Assembly: GCF_000956525.1 (NCBI RefSeq)
Contig: NZ_JYIW01000019.1
Span: 109,225 to 173,224, forward strand
DNA: 64,000 nt
Direction of reading: 5' to 3'
From: Microbacterium oxydans
GTDB taxonomy: Bacteria > Actinomycetota > Actinomycetes > Actinomycetales > Microbacteriaceae
Below, in pieces: positions 36,631 to 45,083 of the stretch. The first letter of the stretch is position 1, and each line of letters begins with the position of its first letter. The notes under the pieces are model-generated. The model saw nothing but the letters and a program-made list of their open reading frames with translations, had not been told where the DNA came from and did no database searches. The position numbers and the translations under genes are program-made.

Positions 36631-37637
36631 GCATCATGACCTACCGGCAGGCACTGCACGACACCCTCCGTGCGGAGATGCTGCGCGACCCAGACGTGCT
36701 GCTCCTCGGCGAGGAGATCGGCGTCTTCGAGGGCTCGTACAAGATCACGGCAGGACTCCTCGACGAGTTCGGCGAGAAACGGGTGCGCGACACCCCGATC
36801 GCCGAGGAGGGATTCACCGGTGCCGCGATCGGCGCGGCGATGCTGGGCCTGCGCCCTGTCGTCGAGATCATGACGATCAACTTCTCGCTGCTCGCGCTCG
36901 ACCAGATCGTGAACCATGCCGCCAAGATCTACGGCATGTTCGGCGGGCAGGCGCGCGTGCCGCTCGTGATCCGCACGCCAGGCGGCGGCGGTCAGCAGCT
37001 CGGCGCGACGCACTCGCAGAACATCGAGCTGTACTACGCCTTCGTGCCCGGCATGAAGGTCGTCGCACCGTCGAGTCCTGCAGACGCGAAAGCACTGCTG
37101 CTCGCCGCGATCCGCGACGACGACCCCGTGCTCTTCCTCGAGAACCTGGCCCTGTACAACACGAAGGGCGAGGTGCCCGACGATGACACCCCGGCCGAGA
37201 TCGGCCGCGCGGCCATCACCCGCACCGGCGCCGACATCACCGTGGTCGCCTATTCGCGGATGGCGGCCGTCGCCCTCGACGTGGCTGAGCGCCTCGCCGA
37301 GACCGACGGGATCTCGGTGGAGGTGGTCGACCTGCGGAGCCTGCGGCCGCTCGATCGGGAGACCGTGATCGCGTCGGTGCAGAAGACGCACTGCGCCGTC
37401 GTGCTGGAAGACGACTGGCTGACGTACGGCATCGGCGCAGAGATCGCCGCCACGATCTCGGACGGCGCGTTCGACTGGCTCGATGCCCCGGTGCGCCGGG
37501 TGGCCATGGCCGAGGTGCCGCTCCCCTACTCGAAGCCGCTCGAGACCGCGGCGCTCCCCTCATCCGATGATGTGGCCACCGCCATCCGGCAGACCCTCGC
37601 CGCCGTCGGCCACCGTTCGCAGAAGGACCCCCGATGA
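36627..37637 (+). CDS. pdhB: 2-oxoacid dehydrogenase E1 beta subunit
   Basis: A 336-residue protein. It includes LLLGEEIGVFEGSYKITAGL near the N-terminus and the C-terminal transketolase fold with VVDLRSLRPLDRETV. It overlaps both neighbours by 4 nt. Confidence 0.93.
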   Translation: MSIMTYRQALHDTLRAEMLRDPDVLLLGEEIGVFEGSYKITAGLLDEFGEKRVRDTPIAEEGFTGAAIGAAMLGLRPVVEIMTINFSLLALDQIVNHAAKIYGMFGGQARVPLVIRTPGGGGQQLGATHSQNIELYYAFVPGMKVVAPSSPADAKALLLAAIRDDDPVLFLENLALYNTKGEVPDDDTPAEIGRAAITRTGADITVVAYSRMAAVALDVAERLAETDGISVEVVDLRSLRPLDRETVIASVQKTHCAVVLEDDWLTYGIGAEIAATISDGAFDWLDAPVRRVAMAEVPLPYSKPLETAALPSSDDVATAIRQTLAAVGHRSQKDPR

Positions 37638-38860
37638 TCGACATCCTCATGCCCCGCCTCTCCGACACCATGGAGGAGGGCGCGATCGCCACCTGGCACA
37701 AGCAACCGGGCGACCAGGTCGCGATCGGCGACATCCTCGTCGAGATCGAGACCGACAAGGCCACCATGGAGTACGAGGCGTACGAGGCCGGCATCCTGCG
37801 CGAGATCCTCGTGCCGGAAGGCGAGCAGGCCACGATCGGCATGGTCATCGCGTTGCTCGACGACGGGAAGCCTGCGAGTCCGAGTGCCGCGCCGGTTCCG
37901 GATGCCGAGGCGCCGGTCGCGGATGCCGGCGTGCCGGTTCCGGAGCCCGAGGTGCCGACCGAAGCATCCGCCCGAGTGCTTGCCACTCCCCTGGTGCGTC
38001 GGCTCGCCAGGGAGCACGCGATCGATCTCGCGCACATCGAGGGGTCGGGCCCCGGCGGGCGGATCGTCCGCGCCGACCTCGATCGTCTCTCGGTGCCGCA
38101 GGCCGCGGCATCCGTCGCTCAGCCGACTGCTCCGGAGCCGCGGGGCTCCGACGACGCACGGCAGTCCACCGCGGTGCCGTTCGATCGCACCCGTCAGGTG
38201 ATCAGCCGGCGCCTCACCGAGAGCGCAGCATCCGTGCCGCATTTCACCGTCGCGTCCGTTGCCGTCGTCGACGACCTCCTCGCGCTCCGGGCCGAGCTCA
38301 ACGCCCGCCTCGACGCGGCAGGACGTGCCCGCATCAGCGTGAACGACCTGGTGGTGCGCGCGTGCGCGATCGCGCTCACGGCGTTCCCCGGCGTCAACGC
38401 CTCGTACTCGCCTGAGGGCTCGGGCGCGACGCTCCAGCACGGGCGCGTGAACATCGGGATCGCGGTCGCCTCGGATGCCGGACTCGTCGTCCCCGTCATC
38501 TCCGACGCCGACCGCAAGCCCGCGTCGCAGATCGCGGCGGACTCCCGGCGACTGGCGGAACGCGCGAAGGAGCGCGGGCTCACCGCCGATGACATGGCCG
38601 GCGGCACATTCACGATCAGCAACCTCGGGATGTTCGGCGTCGAGCAGTTCACCGCGATCATCAACCCACCGGAGGGTGCGATCCTCGCCGTCGGCGCCGC
38701 GATGGAAGAGCCGGTCGTCATCGACGGAGCCGTCGAGGTGCGACGGCGGATGCGGTACACGCTCTCCGCCGACCACCGCATCATCGACGGGGCGCTGGCC
38801 GCGAAGTTCCTCGCGATGCTGACCGACCTGCTCGAGCATCCGCTGGATATCATCGCCTGA
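37634..38860 (+). CDS. pdhC: Dihydrolipoyl acyltransferase E2
   Basis: A 408-residue protein. The lipoyl domain (residues 1-75) has the modified lysine in ETDKATMEY. A Pro/Ala/Glu-rich linker, a subunit-binding domain (ATPLVRRLAREHAIDLAHIEGSGPGGRI) and the acyltransferase domain with SADHRIIDGA near the end follow. It is the last gene of the operon, 109 bp before tRNA-Gly. Confidence 0.95.
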   Translation: MIDILMPRLSDTMEEGAIATWHKQPGDQVAIGDILVEIETDKATMEYEAYEAGILREILVPEGEQATIGMVIALLDDGKPASPSAAPVPDAEAPVADAGVPVPEPEVPTEASARVLATPLVRRLAREHAIDLAHIEGSGPGGRIVRADLDRLSVPQAAASVAQPTAPEPRGSDDARQSTAVPFDRTRQVISRRLTESAASVPHFTVASVAVVDDLLALRAELNARLDAAGRARISVNDLVVRACAIALTAFPGVNASYSPEGSGATLQHGRVNIGIAVASDAGLVVPVISDADRKPASQIAADSRRLAERAKERGLTADDMAGGTFTISNLGMFGVEQFTAIINPPEGAILAVGAAMEEPVVIDGAVEVRRRMRYTLSADHRIIDGALAAKFLAMLTDLLEHPLDIIA

Positions 38861-38910
38861 CGGGTTCGCCCTCGGGCACCCTGCCTGCCCGTCCGTCCAT
38901 CCGCCGTGCT

Positions 38911-38939
38911 TTGGCCAACCGGCGGCGGGCGGGTAGGCT
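38911..38939 (+). promoter_or_regulatory. Probable tRNA-Gly promoter
   Basis: TTGGCC (38911-38916), a 17-bp spacer and TAGGCT (38934-38939) lie 31 bp before the tRNA. The match to sigma70 consensus is moderate. Confidence 0.5.
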
Positions 38940-38969
38940 TGCGTTCACCCGCTCCTCGGATGCAGGTAC

Positions 38970-39043
38970 GGGACTGTAGTTCAATGGCAGAACTTCTGCT
39001 TCCCAAGCAGATAGCGCGGGTTCGATTCCCGTCAGTCCCTCCA
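38970..39043 (+). tRNA. tRNA-Gly (anticodon CCC)
   Basis: A seven-base acceptor stem GGGACTG/CAGTCCC, the anticodon stem TCTGC/GCAGA around the loop TTCCCAA (anticodon CCC), a T arm with TTCGATT, and an encoded CCA (39041-39043). The gene is intact. The base after CCA is the first base of the Tn7-like transposon. Confidence 0.97.
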
Positions 39044-39265
39044 TGTGACTTCCAGAGTTACTCCGGACATTCTTGAGTTACTTCAGACTGAAGTTCTCAA
39101 GGATGATTGGCCCTCCCTCCCTGCCGTAGCCAGAGAAGACGGTCGCACACCTACCCTCCAGGGTGAGTATGACCCGGAGGGTCGGATCCTCGCTCTGCGC
39201 TGAACCTGCATCCACTTGCGCTTCCGAAGCTGACCCCCACCTCTGCTTCAGATACTGGCCCCCAG
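39044..39265. repeat. Transposon left end with TnsB-site repeats
   Basis: Two strong 19-bp sites: TTCCAGAGTTACTCCGGAC (39050-39068) and TTCTTGAGTTACTTCAGAC (39070-39088), one per 20 bp. Weaker matches at 39222-39240 (TTCCGAAGCTGACCCCCAC) and 39247-39265. They match the right-end sites. From 39266 to 39504 I see no supported gene; short frames on both strands lack ribosome sites. Confidence 0.8.
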
Positions 39266-39504
39266 CTCCATGCTGGACTCGGGATGTGCGCGCAGCAGCG
39301 ACACCGTGAAGCCGCATCAGGCAACGCCGCGATGAGCCCGAGCTCGACAGCGCTTGAAACAGTCGCCGGCAAGAGTCCGAAACAGCAGGTGACCGCTCGC
39401 TACACCATGCACACGCACCAGCAAGGGGTCCCGCGAGCAGCGCGCTCCGGAACGCACAGTGTTGCATAAGCGTCAAACCCGGTATACCTGGATTCGGAGG
39501 CATC

Positions 39505-40503
39505 ATGCAGACACGCGACCACGCGAAGGACATTGATCTACCCGACCAGCGAGTGGCGGTCTGTGGAGATTGGCATGGTAACCAGGGGTGGGCTCGGATG
39601 ATTTCCCGAGCGCTGCCTTATATTGCGCCCGACGTGACGACGCTGTTGCATCTCGGTGACTGGTGGATGCCTCCTCGTGCGGTCGACGAGATCTTCGCCA
39701 AGACCTCCATCACCCGCTTCTACGTCACGCTTGGGAACCACGAGCAGTGGGACGAGATCACCCCGCTCCTTGAGCAGCACTCCGGCGAAGCCGTGAAGGT
39801 CTCCGAGCTCACCTGGATACTCCCGCGGCCGGCACGCCTCACCATCGGCGGGCGCTCCGTGTTGTCGCTCGGCGGCGCCTCATCCGTCGACCGCGAGTCC
39901 AGGCAGGAAGGATTGACGTGGTGGCCGGACGAGGCCATCACCGACACCCAGGTCGCCGAGGCCATCGCCGGAGGTCCCGCGGACCTGATGCTCACGCACG
40001 AGTCTCCGGCAGGCACGCCTGTCCGCGCTGTCCGTGAGACCCTGCGGAAGAACCCGCATTGGTTCACGAAGGCGGCGTTGGAGGCGTCCGCGGCATCACG
40101 CGCGCGAATCAGCGAAGTCTGGGATGCCGTGCGCCCCGAGCTGCTCACGCACGGCCACATGCACGTCGGGGCAGGCGGCAAGACCCCGGACGGCCGCCGC
40201 GTGGCGAGCCTCGGACGCGAGGGCCACGAGTGGAACCTCGGGATCCTCGACATGAAGAACCTGAGGATGGCGACCCCGAGCCTGGCGATACTCCGCGGCT
40301 ACTCGGAGGACTCTCGTCGCACGAGAGAGCAGCGGATGCACAGTACCGCTGAAGCCCTGCACTCGGGCGTCCTTGGCGGATTGAAGCCCTCTACTCGGGC
40401 GCTCCGGGACGCTCAGGACTACATCGACGGAGCCCGCACCCTCGACGAGCTCATCGAAGACGTCCGGCGCCGCCACACCCGTAACCGTGAGGAAGAGTCA
40501 TGA
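39505..40503 (+). CDS. Metallophosphoesterase
   Basis: A 332-residue protein with the calcineurin-like metal motifs in order: GDWHGN (residues 21-26), GDWW (51-54), GNHE (77-80), a THES near 165 and GHMH near 215. The C-terminal 80 residues are helical and charged. It overlaps the next, frameshifted gene by 4 nt (ATGA), so the two form a unit. Substrate unknown (phosphoesters, possibly nucleotides); it is cargo of the transposon. Confidence 0.88.
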   Translation: MQTRDHAKDIDLPDQRVAVCGDWHGNQGWARMISRALPYIAPDVTTLLHLGDWWMPPRAVDEIFAKTSITRFYVTLGNHEQWDEITPLLEQHSGEAVKVSELTWILPRPARLTIGGRSVLSLGGASSVDRESRQEGLTWWPDEAITDTQVAEAIAGGPADLMLTHESPAGTPVRAVRETLRKNPHWFTKAALEASAASRARISEVWDAVRPELLTHGHMHVGAGGKTPDGRRVASLGREGHEWNLGILDMKNLRMATPSLAILRGYSEDSRRTREQRMHSTAEALHSGVLGGLKPSTRALRDAQDYIDGARTLDELIEDVRRRHTRNREEES

Positions 40504-40879
40504 CCGAGGATGCACCGAACCCGTGGGCTGAGATTGTCGGCCCGTGCTACACGGTGTCGAGCGTGGCCCGCGCACTCGGATGGTCGGAGGAGGAGGTCAT
40601 GGAGGGTGGACGCACGCTCCGTCTCCTCATGCTGCACACCGACGACGGCGTTTACCTCTTCCCGTCATTCCAGCTCTTGGACGGAAAGGTCGTTGAGGGG
40701 CTGCGGGAAGTCTTGTCGTTCTCCAGACGGGGGCAGACGACCCCTGGACGTGGGCGCAGTGGTTGAACGCCGCATTGCCCGAAGAGGACCCGCCCCGCAA
40801 CATCACGCTGCTCTACGAAGGACGCCTCGGGGAGGCGTTGCGGGATGCCCGGCACGATGCCTGGTCGTGGAGCTCGTGA
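40500..40879 (+). pseudogene. Xre/MbcA/ParS-type antitoxin-like gene with a frameshift
   Basis: Starts MTEDAPNPWAEIVGPCYTVS and runs in frame to about 40728. The rest (DDPWTWAQWLNAALPEEDPP ... RDARHDAWSWSS) continues in the +2 frame to TGA at 40877-40879. One missing G in the run GGGGG at 40729-40733 explains the shift. In frame, the product would be about 126 residues, with the C-terminal pattern of ParS/MbcA toxin-binding proteins (DPWTWAxWL ... LRDARHDAW). The unshifted frame stops at 40766. It could be a real mutation or an assembly error. Confidence 0.75.
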
Positions 40880-40896
40880 CCCGTGGCGAACTGTCG

Positions 40897-42843
40897 CTAC
40901 AGTTCGCGTTCTTCGCCCTCCACAAGCATCGCTGCAGACACGAACTCGTCGTTGATCTTGATGACTAGGGCGATGGTGAGCTTCAGTGTTGTGATGTACG
41001 CCTCGAAGTGGGCGCCTGGACCGTCTAGATCCGCCTGCGAACCGTGCAGGTACTTGTTACGGATCTCAGGCCCATTGTGAAACTGCGATTTATTGAGCTG
41101 ATAGTTGAAGTAGCTGGCTTCGGCGGTCGTGAGCAAGCTAGCGGCCAGCCGTAGCCACCCTCGGTCCACCATCTCGTCTGCTGCAGCGCGGGCACGCTCT
41201 GTGAGATGGATATAGCTTGCCGCTTCGTTCGAAACCAAGGACCGAAGGATTAGGAACTGGGGCGCGCTCCCAACCTGAACCCGGTTGCCGGAGTTCCGCA
41301 AGACTCCGAGGCCGATGAGCTGGTCAAGCGTCGGCCTCTGATGCTCTTCAAACTGGTCGTAGGTGACCTGGTTGCGGAGGAGTAGCGTGGCCAGATCGTC
41401 GGCTTGCAGATCCTCGCTGATGTAGTTCATCGCCGACTGGTCCGAGAACAGGGCGTAAAGGATCCCCTCGATTTCCGGCGCATTGCTCGAGTAGAGGTAC
41501 TTCTTGTCCAACAGGCTCGGCACCTGGTGGTAGCGGACGTTGTCGGAAGCGATTCCGAGCAGTTCGCGGTCGATCTCACCGTCTTCTGCGTAGAGTGCGA
41601 ACTGACGAACTACGCTCTCCATCTCGACAAGCAAGTGTCGTGTCTTCTCAAGGAAGCTGGATCCTCTAGCGGATGCCCTGAACGAGAATCCTCGGGCGCC
41701 GAACTCATCAGGGAGGTAGTCGTGAAAGAACCACGAAACGACGGATTCTAGTTCGACGTCTTGGCTCTCCAGGAAGCTCAGCGCGAGTTGCGTCTGCAGC
41801 GTCGACAACATGTCTCGAACCCGGTATGCCGCACCGATGTGATAGTCGGTCTGTCCGGTCGTCATCATGAAACGCTCGAAAACGCCCAACTCTGCCTGGT
41901 GAGACGGAAGGGAGAGCAGCACGTTCTCGTCGGTGAACTCGAAGAGGTGCTGAAAGTTGTTCAGAATGCTCGGGTTGTCTGTCGTCTTCTCTAGCCATTC
42001 CCGACTGTACGAGGAGTGCACCACCATGCCATCGATGTCCGACACGACAGGCTCTGCTTGGTCGTCAACGATCCGGAGCTCGGCACCCGACTTGATGCCG
42101 GGGTTCTGTTTGAAGATCGCCTCGGTCTCGCGATCCCGGCGCCGCTTGGCCTCAAGCTTCAAGCGAGCATCAACGCCGGTAGTCTTCTCGCTGATTGGGG
42201 CAGTTTCTATGAGACGCAGGTAGTTCGAGTTGGCTTCTTCGGCTCGAACATAACTGGCCATCAGCTCCCGAGAGTCTGCGGCCGTGAGCGATCTAGGAAG
42301 GTAGCGCGCATTCCGCCTGTCCTTTGAAAAGAGCTGCCGTATGAGCAACTCGGCGTTCTTCGAATCGTTCAGAAGTAGCTCTCGAAGACTCGAGTCGTAC
42401 GCCTTCACCAACGCCTTGTTCGACAACATCTCGCTCAGATGGATGCCGTTGCCCACAAGTACAGCGAGCATTACCTCCGGGCTGCAGCGCTCGAACGCAC
42501 GATTGCTACCCAGCAGCGTGAGCGCGTCGGAGTGATACTCGCGCGGGACTCCCTGAACAAGATCACGCACGTTGGCCTCATTCACCTCAGTGAAAAAGCG
42601 GGCGACGGCGCTCTTGGCGCGAGCGCTCTGTTCGGATAGGACGAAGCGGTCCCCCTCCGCCATCGACACTGGCACGAAGCCCGAATCCTCGAACCGGTGA
42701 GCGTTGTACAGTTCGATGGCGTCCGTCGCGTCAATGAGCGGTGCGCCATGGTCAAAGTCTCGCAAGATCGATGCCGCATCATCGACCTGCCAGTACGTCG
42801 CAAAGTCCCCCGAACCGTAGTAGCGCAGTCGCCGTCTTGCCAT
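40897..42843 (-). CDS. Large protein of unknown function (648 aa)
   Basis: Start at ATG 42843 (GGGGGATTC upstream); an in-frame start at 42957 would add 38 residues. The N-terminus reads MARRRLRYYGSGDFATYWQVDDAA. It is soluble, helical and charged, with no catalytic motif that I recognise. The N-terminal region has a short YYGSGDFATY motif reminiscent of other unassigned bacterial cargo proteins. Base composition is less GC-rich than the flanking chromosome. A defence role is possible but unsupported. Confidence 0.75.
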   Translation of the reverse strand: MARRRLRYYGSGDFATYWQVDDAASILRDFDHGAPLIDATDAIELYNAHRFEDSGFVPVSMAEGDRFVLSEQSARAKSAVARFFTEVNEANVRDLVQGVPREYHSDALTLLGSNRAFERCSPEVMLAVLVGNGIHLSEMLSNKALVKAYDSSLRELLLNDSKNAELLIRQLFSKDRRNARYLPRSLTAADSRELMASYVRAEEANSNYLRLIETAPISEKTTGVDARLKLEAKRRRDRETEAIFKQNPGIKSGAELRIVDDQAEPVVSDIDGMVVHSSYSREWLEKTTDNPSILNNFQHLFEFTDENVLLSLPSHQAELGVFERFMMTTGQTDYHIGAAYRVRDMLSTLQTQLALSFLESQDVELESVVSWFFHDYLPDEFGARGFSFRASARGSSFLEKTRHLLVEMESVVRQFALYAEDGEIDRELLGIASDNVRYHQVPSLLDKKYLYSSNAPEIEGILYALFSDQSAMNYISEDLQADDLATLLLRNQVTYDQFEEHQRPTLDQLIGLGVLRNSGNRVQVGSAPQFLILRSLVSNEAASYIHLTERARAAADEMVDRGWLRLAASLLTTAEASYFNYQLNKSQFHNGPEIRNKYLHGSQADLDGPGAHFEAYITTLKLTIALVIKINDEFVSAAMLVEGEEREL

Positions 42844-43061
42844 CCGTGAATCCCCCGCTCGTCCAACCGTCGAGGTCAGGCTATCTCCCACCTCCGACGC
42901 GGATGACCGCCCCAAGCGGTCTGCTTCACACTTGCTGAGGGCTCGCTGAGCAGTCAAAGATCCGTTGCCAAGAAAGGCTGAGCAGTTGCGGCTGGCGGCC
43001 CCGCCGCCCCGCGGCGCCCGAGGCCCGTCAGTGCGAGTCGCTCGCGCCGGTAGAGCGCATG

Positions 43062-43316
43062 CTAAAGGCGAGACTCAGCCATGAGCTGTTCGACAGACAG
43101 ATCGAAAGCGTCAGCGATGCCGACCAGCGTCGTCATGCGAGGATTTGACGGCCCGGCATCCTGTTTACCACTTGCCGACCGGCCGGCTTCGATGAGCTGG
43201 AGCTGGTTCTTGGTGATCCCGATTCGCACGGCGAGCATCTCCTGCGTCAGGCCCGAGCCCTGACGGAGCGCACGGACGACGCCGCCGAACCTTTCAGCCG
43301 CTTCAGGACCCCACAT
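43062..43316 (-). CDS. XRE family regulator (84 aa)
   Basis: A small helix-turn-helix protein. The motif is LTQEMLAVRIGITKNQLQLIEAGRS, followed by a short Gly/Lys spacer and a MTTLVGIADAFDLSVEQL helix. A perfect 26-bp palindrome lies about 105 bp upstream of its start. It may control cargo or itself. Confidence 0.88.
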   Translation of the reverse strand: MWGPEAAERFGGVVRALRQGSGLTQEMLAVRIGITKNQLQLIEAGRSASGKQDAGPSNPRMTTLVGIADAFDLSVEQLMAESRL

Positions 43317-43421
43317 CGCACACCACGCCTTGACAGGGGGCGATGCGTTTCAGGTGCGAAAGCGCCCCGTTGGACGTGTCTAACGGTACAAGGTCCCATT
43401 CGTGATTCTTGGCGCGCCGCT

Positions 43422-43447
43422 TGTAATCCCGGTAAACCGGGATTACA
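43422..43447. promoter_or_regulatory. Perfect palindrome upstream of the XRE gene
   Basis: Arms TGTAATCCCGGT and ACCGGGATTACA separated by AA. It lies between the XRE gene (43316) and the HTH gene (43503), so it could act as the XRE operator or as a hairpin. Confidence 0.7.
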
Positions 43448-43502
43448 GTGCTACCCCATGAGGCGCAGCCATCTTTGGCAGGCTCCATCCGAGCCCCCCA
43501 GG

Positions 43503-44210
43503 TCAGCTACGGAGGCGCGCTTCTCGCCACGTGTTCTGGAGCCTCGCGATGATGACAGCCCCCCGTTCGCGCTCGTAAACACCTCCAGTGAGCGCCAGGT
43601 CCACGGCCACGACCGCATCCGGCATGGACTGCCGCGAATAGGGAATTGGAAGCGTGTTATCGAACAGCACGTTCATTCCTTCGTAGTCCTCGACGAAGGC
43701 ATGACGGGTGGCGAAGGCTGCACTCGTTCCGTCCCGGACGTATCCCGCTGCGTAGTTGTACGCGCGATTGACCCGCACTCCGAGGTGACGCGCAGCCGGC
43801 CTTCCCGTGCGGATGAGGCCCTCCCATGCGACGTCTGGAGTCGTTGATGACGGAGCGTAGTAGCGCGCACGAGTTCGACCAGAGGTGGCTTGCACGATCT
43901 CCTCCGCAGATAGCGCAGTGACCTGCTGACGCACCCGAGCCAACGTGCTCGTCGACAGCCACGTCGCCTGTAGACCTGATAGCTCCCAGAGCATCCCCCA
44001 CGCAGTCGGCGCGCTCAGTGCACGCCCTCTCCCTCGCTGCGCAGTCGTTCGGTAGCGCTCGACGGCAGCTCGGCTCGTGAGCCACGCCCCTGAACGCAAC
44101 TGACGACCCGCTATCAACCGATCCTTCAGCAAAGCCTCAGCATGCCGCTCGCTGACTGCGAGAACTGCTGCCGCGTCCGCCGCCGTGATCTCTCGTTTCT
44201 CATATTTCAT
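43503..44210 (-). CDS. Helix-turn-helix protein of unknown function
   Basis: A 235-residue protein from ATG 44210. The N-terminal HTH (ITAADAAAVLAVSERHAEALLKD ... WLTSRAAVERY) resembles excisionase or MerR-type domains. The C-terminal domain (residues 120-235) is unknown. It is divergent from tnsA, so it could regulate the transposition operon, but no operator was identified. An alternative start at 44234 lacks a good ribosome site. Confidence 0.75.
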   Translation of the reverse strand: MKYEKREITAADAAAVLAVSERHAEALLKDRLIAGRQLRSGAWLTSRAAVERYRTTAQRGRGRALSAPTAWGMLWELSGLQATWLSTSTLARVRQQVTALSAEEIVQATSGRTRARYYAPSSTTPDVAWEGLIRTGRPAARHLGVRVNRAYNYAAGYVRDGTSAAFATRHAFVEDYEGMNVLFDNTLPIPYSRQSMPDAVVAVDLALTGGVYERERGAVIIARLQNTWREARLRS

Positions 44211-44327
44211 CGTTTTCCCGATGTTATATGGCATCTAGCCGGGAGCGAAATCTCGCCATTTATGGGTCGCATCTGGGATTTCACTGTCTGACGCATTTGG
44301 ATTCCTGGTGCCGCGGAAATACTAGAC

Positions 44328-45083
44328 ATGACAGAAAACACAACACACTCACCCGGCACTGCGACCTGGATTCGAGACGGAGTCGCGCAGTCCGCACCGC
44401 TCGACGCCGGCCTCCTCGCACAGGAGCTCTACGTCGCCGACCCGGTTCGCGTCGGAAACGCCTATCCACACCAGCGGAACTACCACGGCTACTACTGGAT
44501 GGCCGCAACTCAGAAGCACGTCTGGCATGAGTCGCTGCTGGAGCGCGACTCCCTGATGTGGCTTGACCACACGGCAGACATCGTCGCCATCGCTTCCCAG
44601 CCGATGCTGCTCGTGAACGGAGGCGGCGTCTACCACTACCCTGACTTCATCGCCCTCGACGCCCGCGGCGAGCAGACCGTCTACGACGTGAAACCCTACG
44701 GGCGGCTCAACGCTAAGGCGCTGGCGCAGTTCGAGTGGACCCGAACCGTCTGCGAGACCGTGGGCTGGAACTACCGCATCCTCACCGAGCTCCCGCACCA
44801 GCATCACGTCAACCTCACCTGGCTCGGCCAGTTCCGCCATCCCGGCCACCACCCCGGCATGGACGCAGAAGACGAACTGCTCGCCGCGCTCGGCCCCGAC
44901 TCAACCGTCGGCGACGCCATCACGCTCATCACCGCGAAGAGCACGCCCCTCGCCCGAAGCCACGTCTTCCACCTCATCTGGGCGGGCGCCCTGTCCATCG
45001 ACATGAACGCTCTCTTCTCCAACAGCACCCCGCTCGTCACCCCCGCCTCTCACCGTCAGGAGTTCCCGCATGCCCACGCCTAA
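44328..45083 (+). CDS. tnsA: TnsA-like endonuclease
   Basis: A 251-residue restriction-like nuclease. The catalytic residues are E68 (HESLLERD), D106 (YPDF) and K122 (DVKP), in the order and spacing of TnsA. In Tn7, TnsA cuts the 5' strand while TnsB cuts the 3' strand, giving cut-and-paste movement. It is the first gene of the operon and overlaps tnsB by 14 nt. Confidence 0.93.
   Translation: MTENTTHSPGTATWIRDGVAQSAPLDAGLLAQELYVADPVRVGNAYPHQRNYHGYYWMAATQKHVWHESLLERDSLMWLDHTADIVAIASQPMLLVNGGGVYHYPDFIALDARGEQTVYDVKPYGRLNAKALAQFEWTRTVCETVGWNYRILTELPHQHHVNLTWLGQFRHPGHHPGMDAEDELLAALGPDSTVGDAITLITAKSTPLARSHVFHLIWAGALSIDMNALFSNSTPLVTPASHRQEFPHAHA

Noticed and set aside
38850..39044. Minus-strand ORF with GIEPALSAWEAEVLPLNY
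   Set aside because: This is the antisense of tRNA-Gly, a well-known false protein in databases.
39078..39533. Leftward frame in the left end
   Set aside because: Crosses TnsB sites, no ribosome site.
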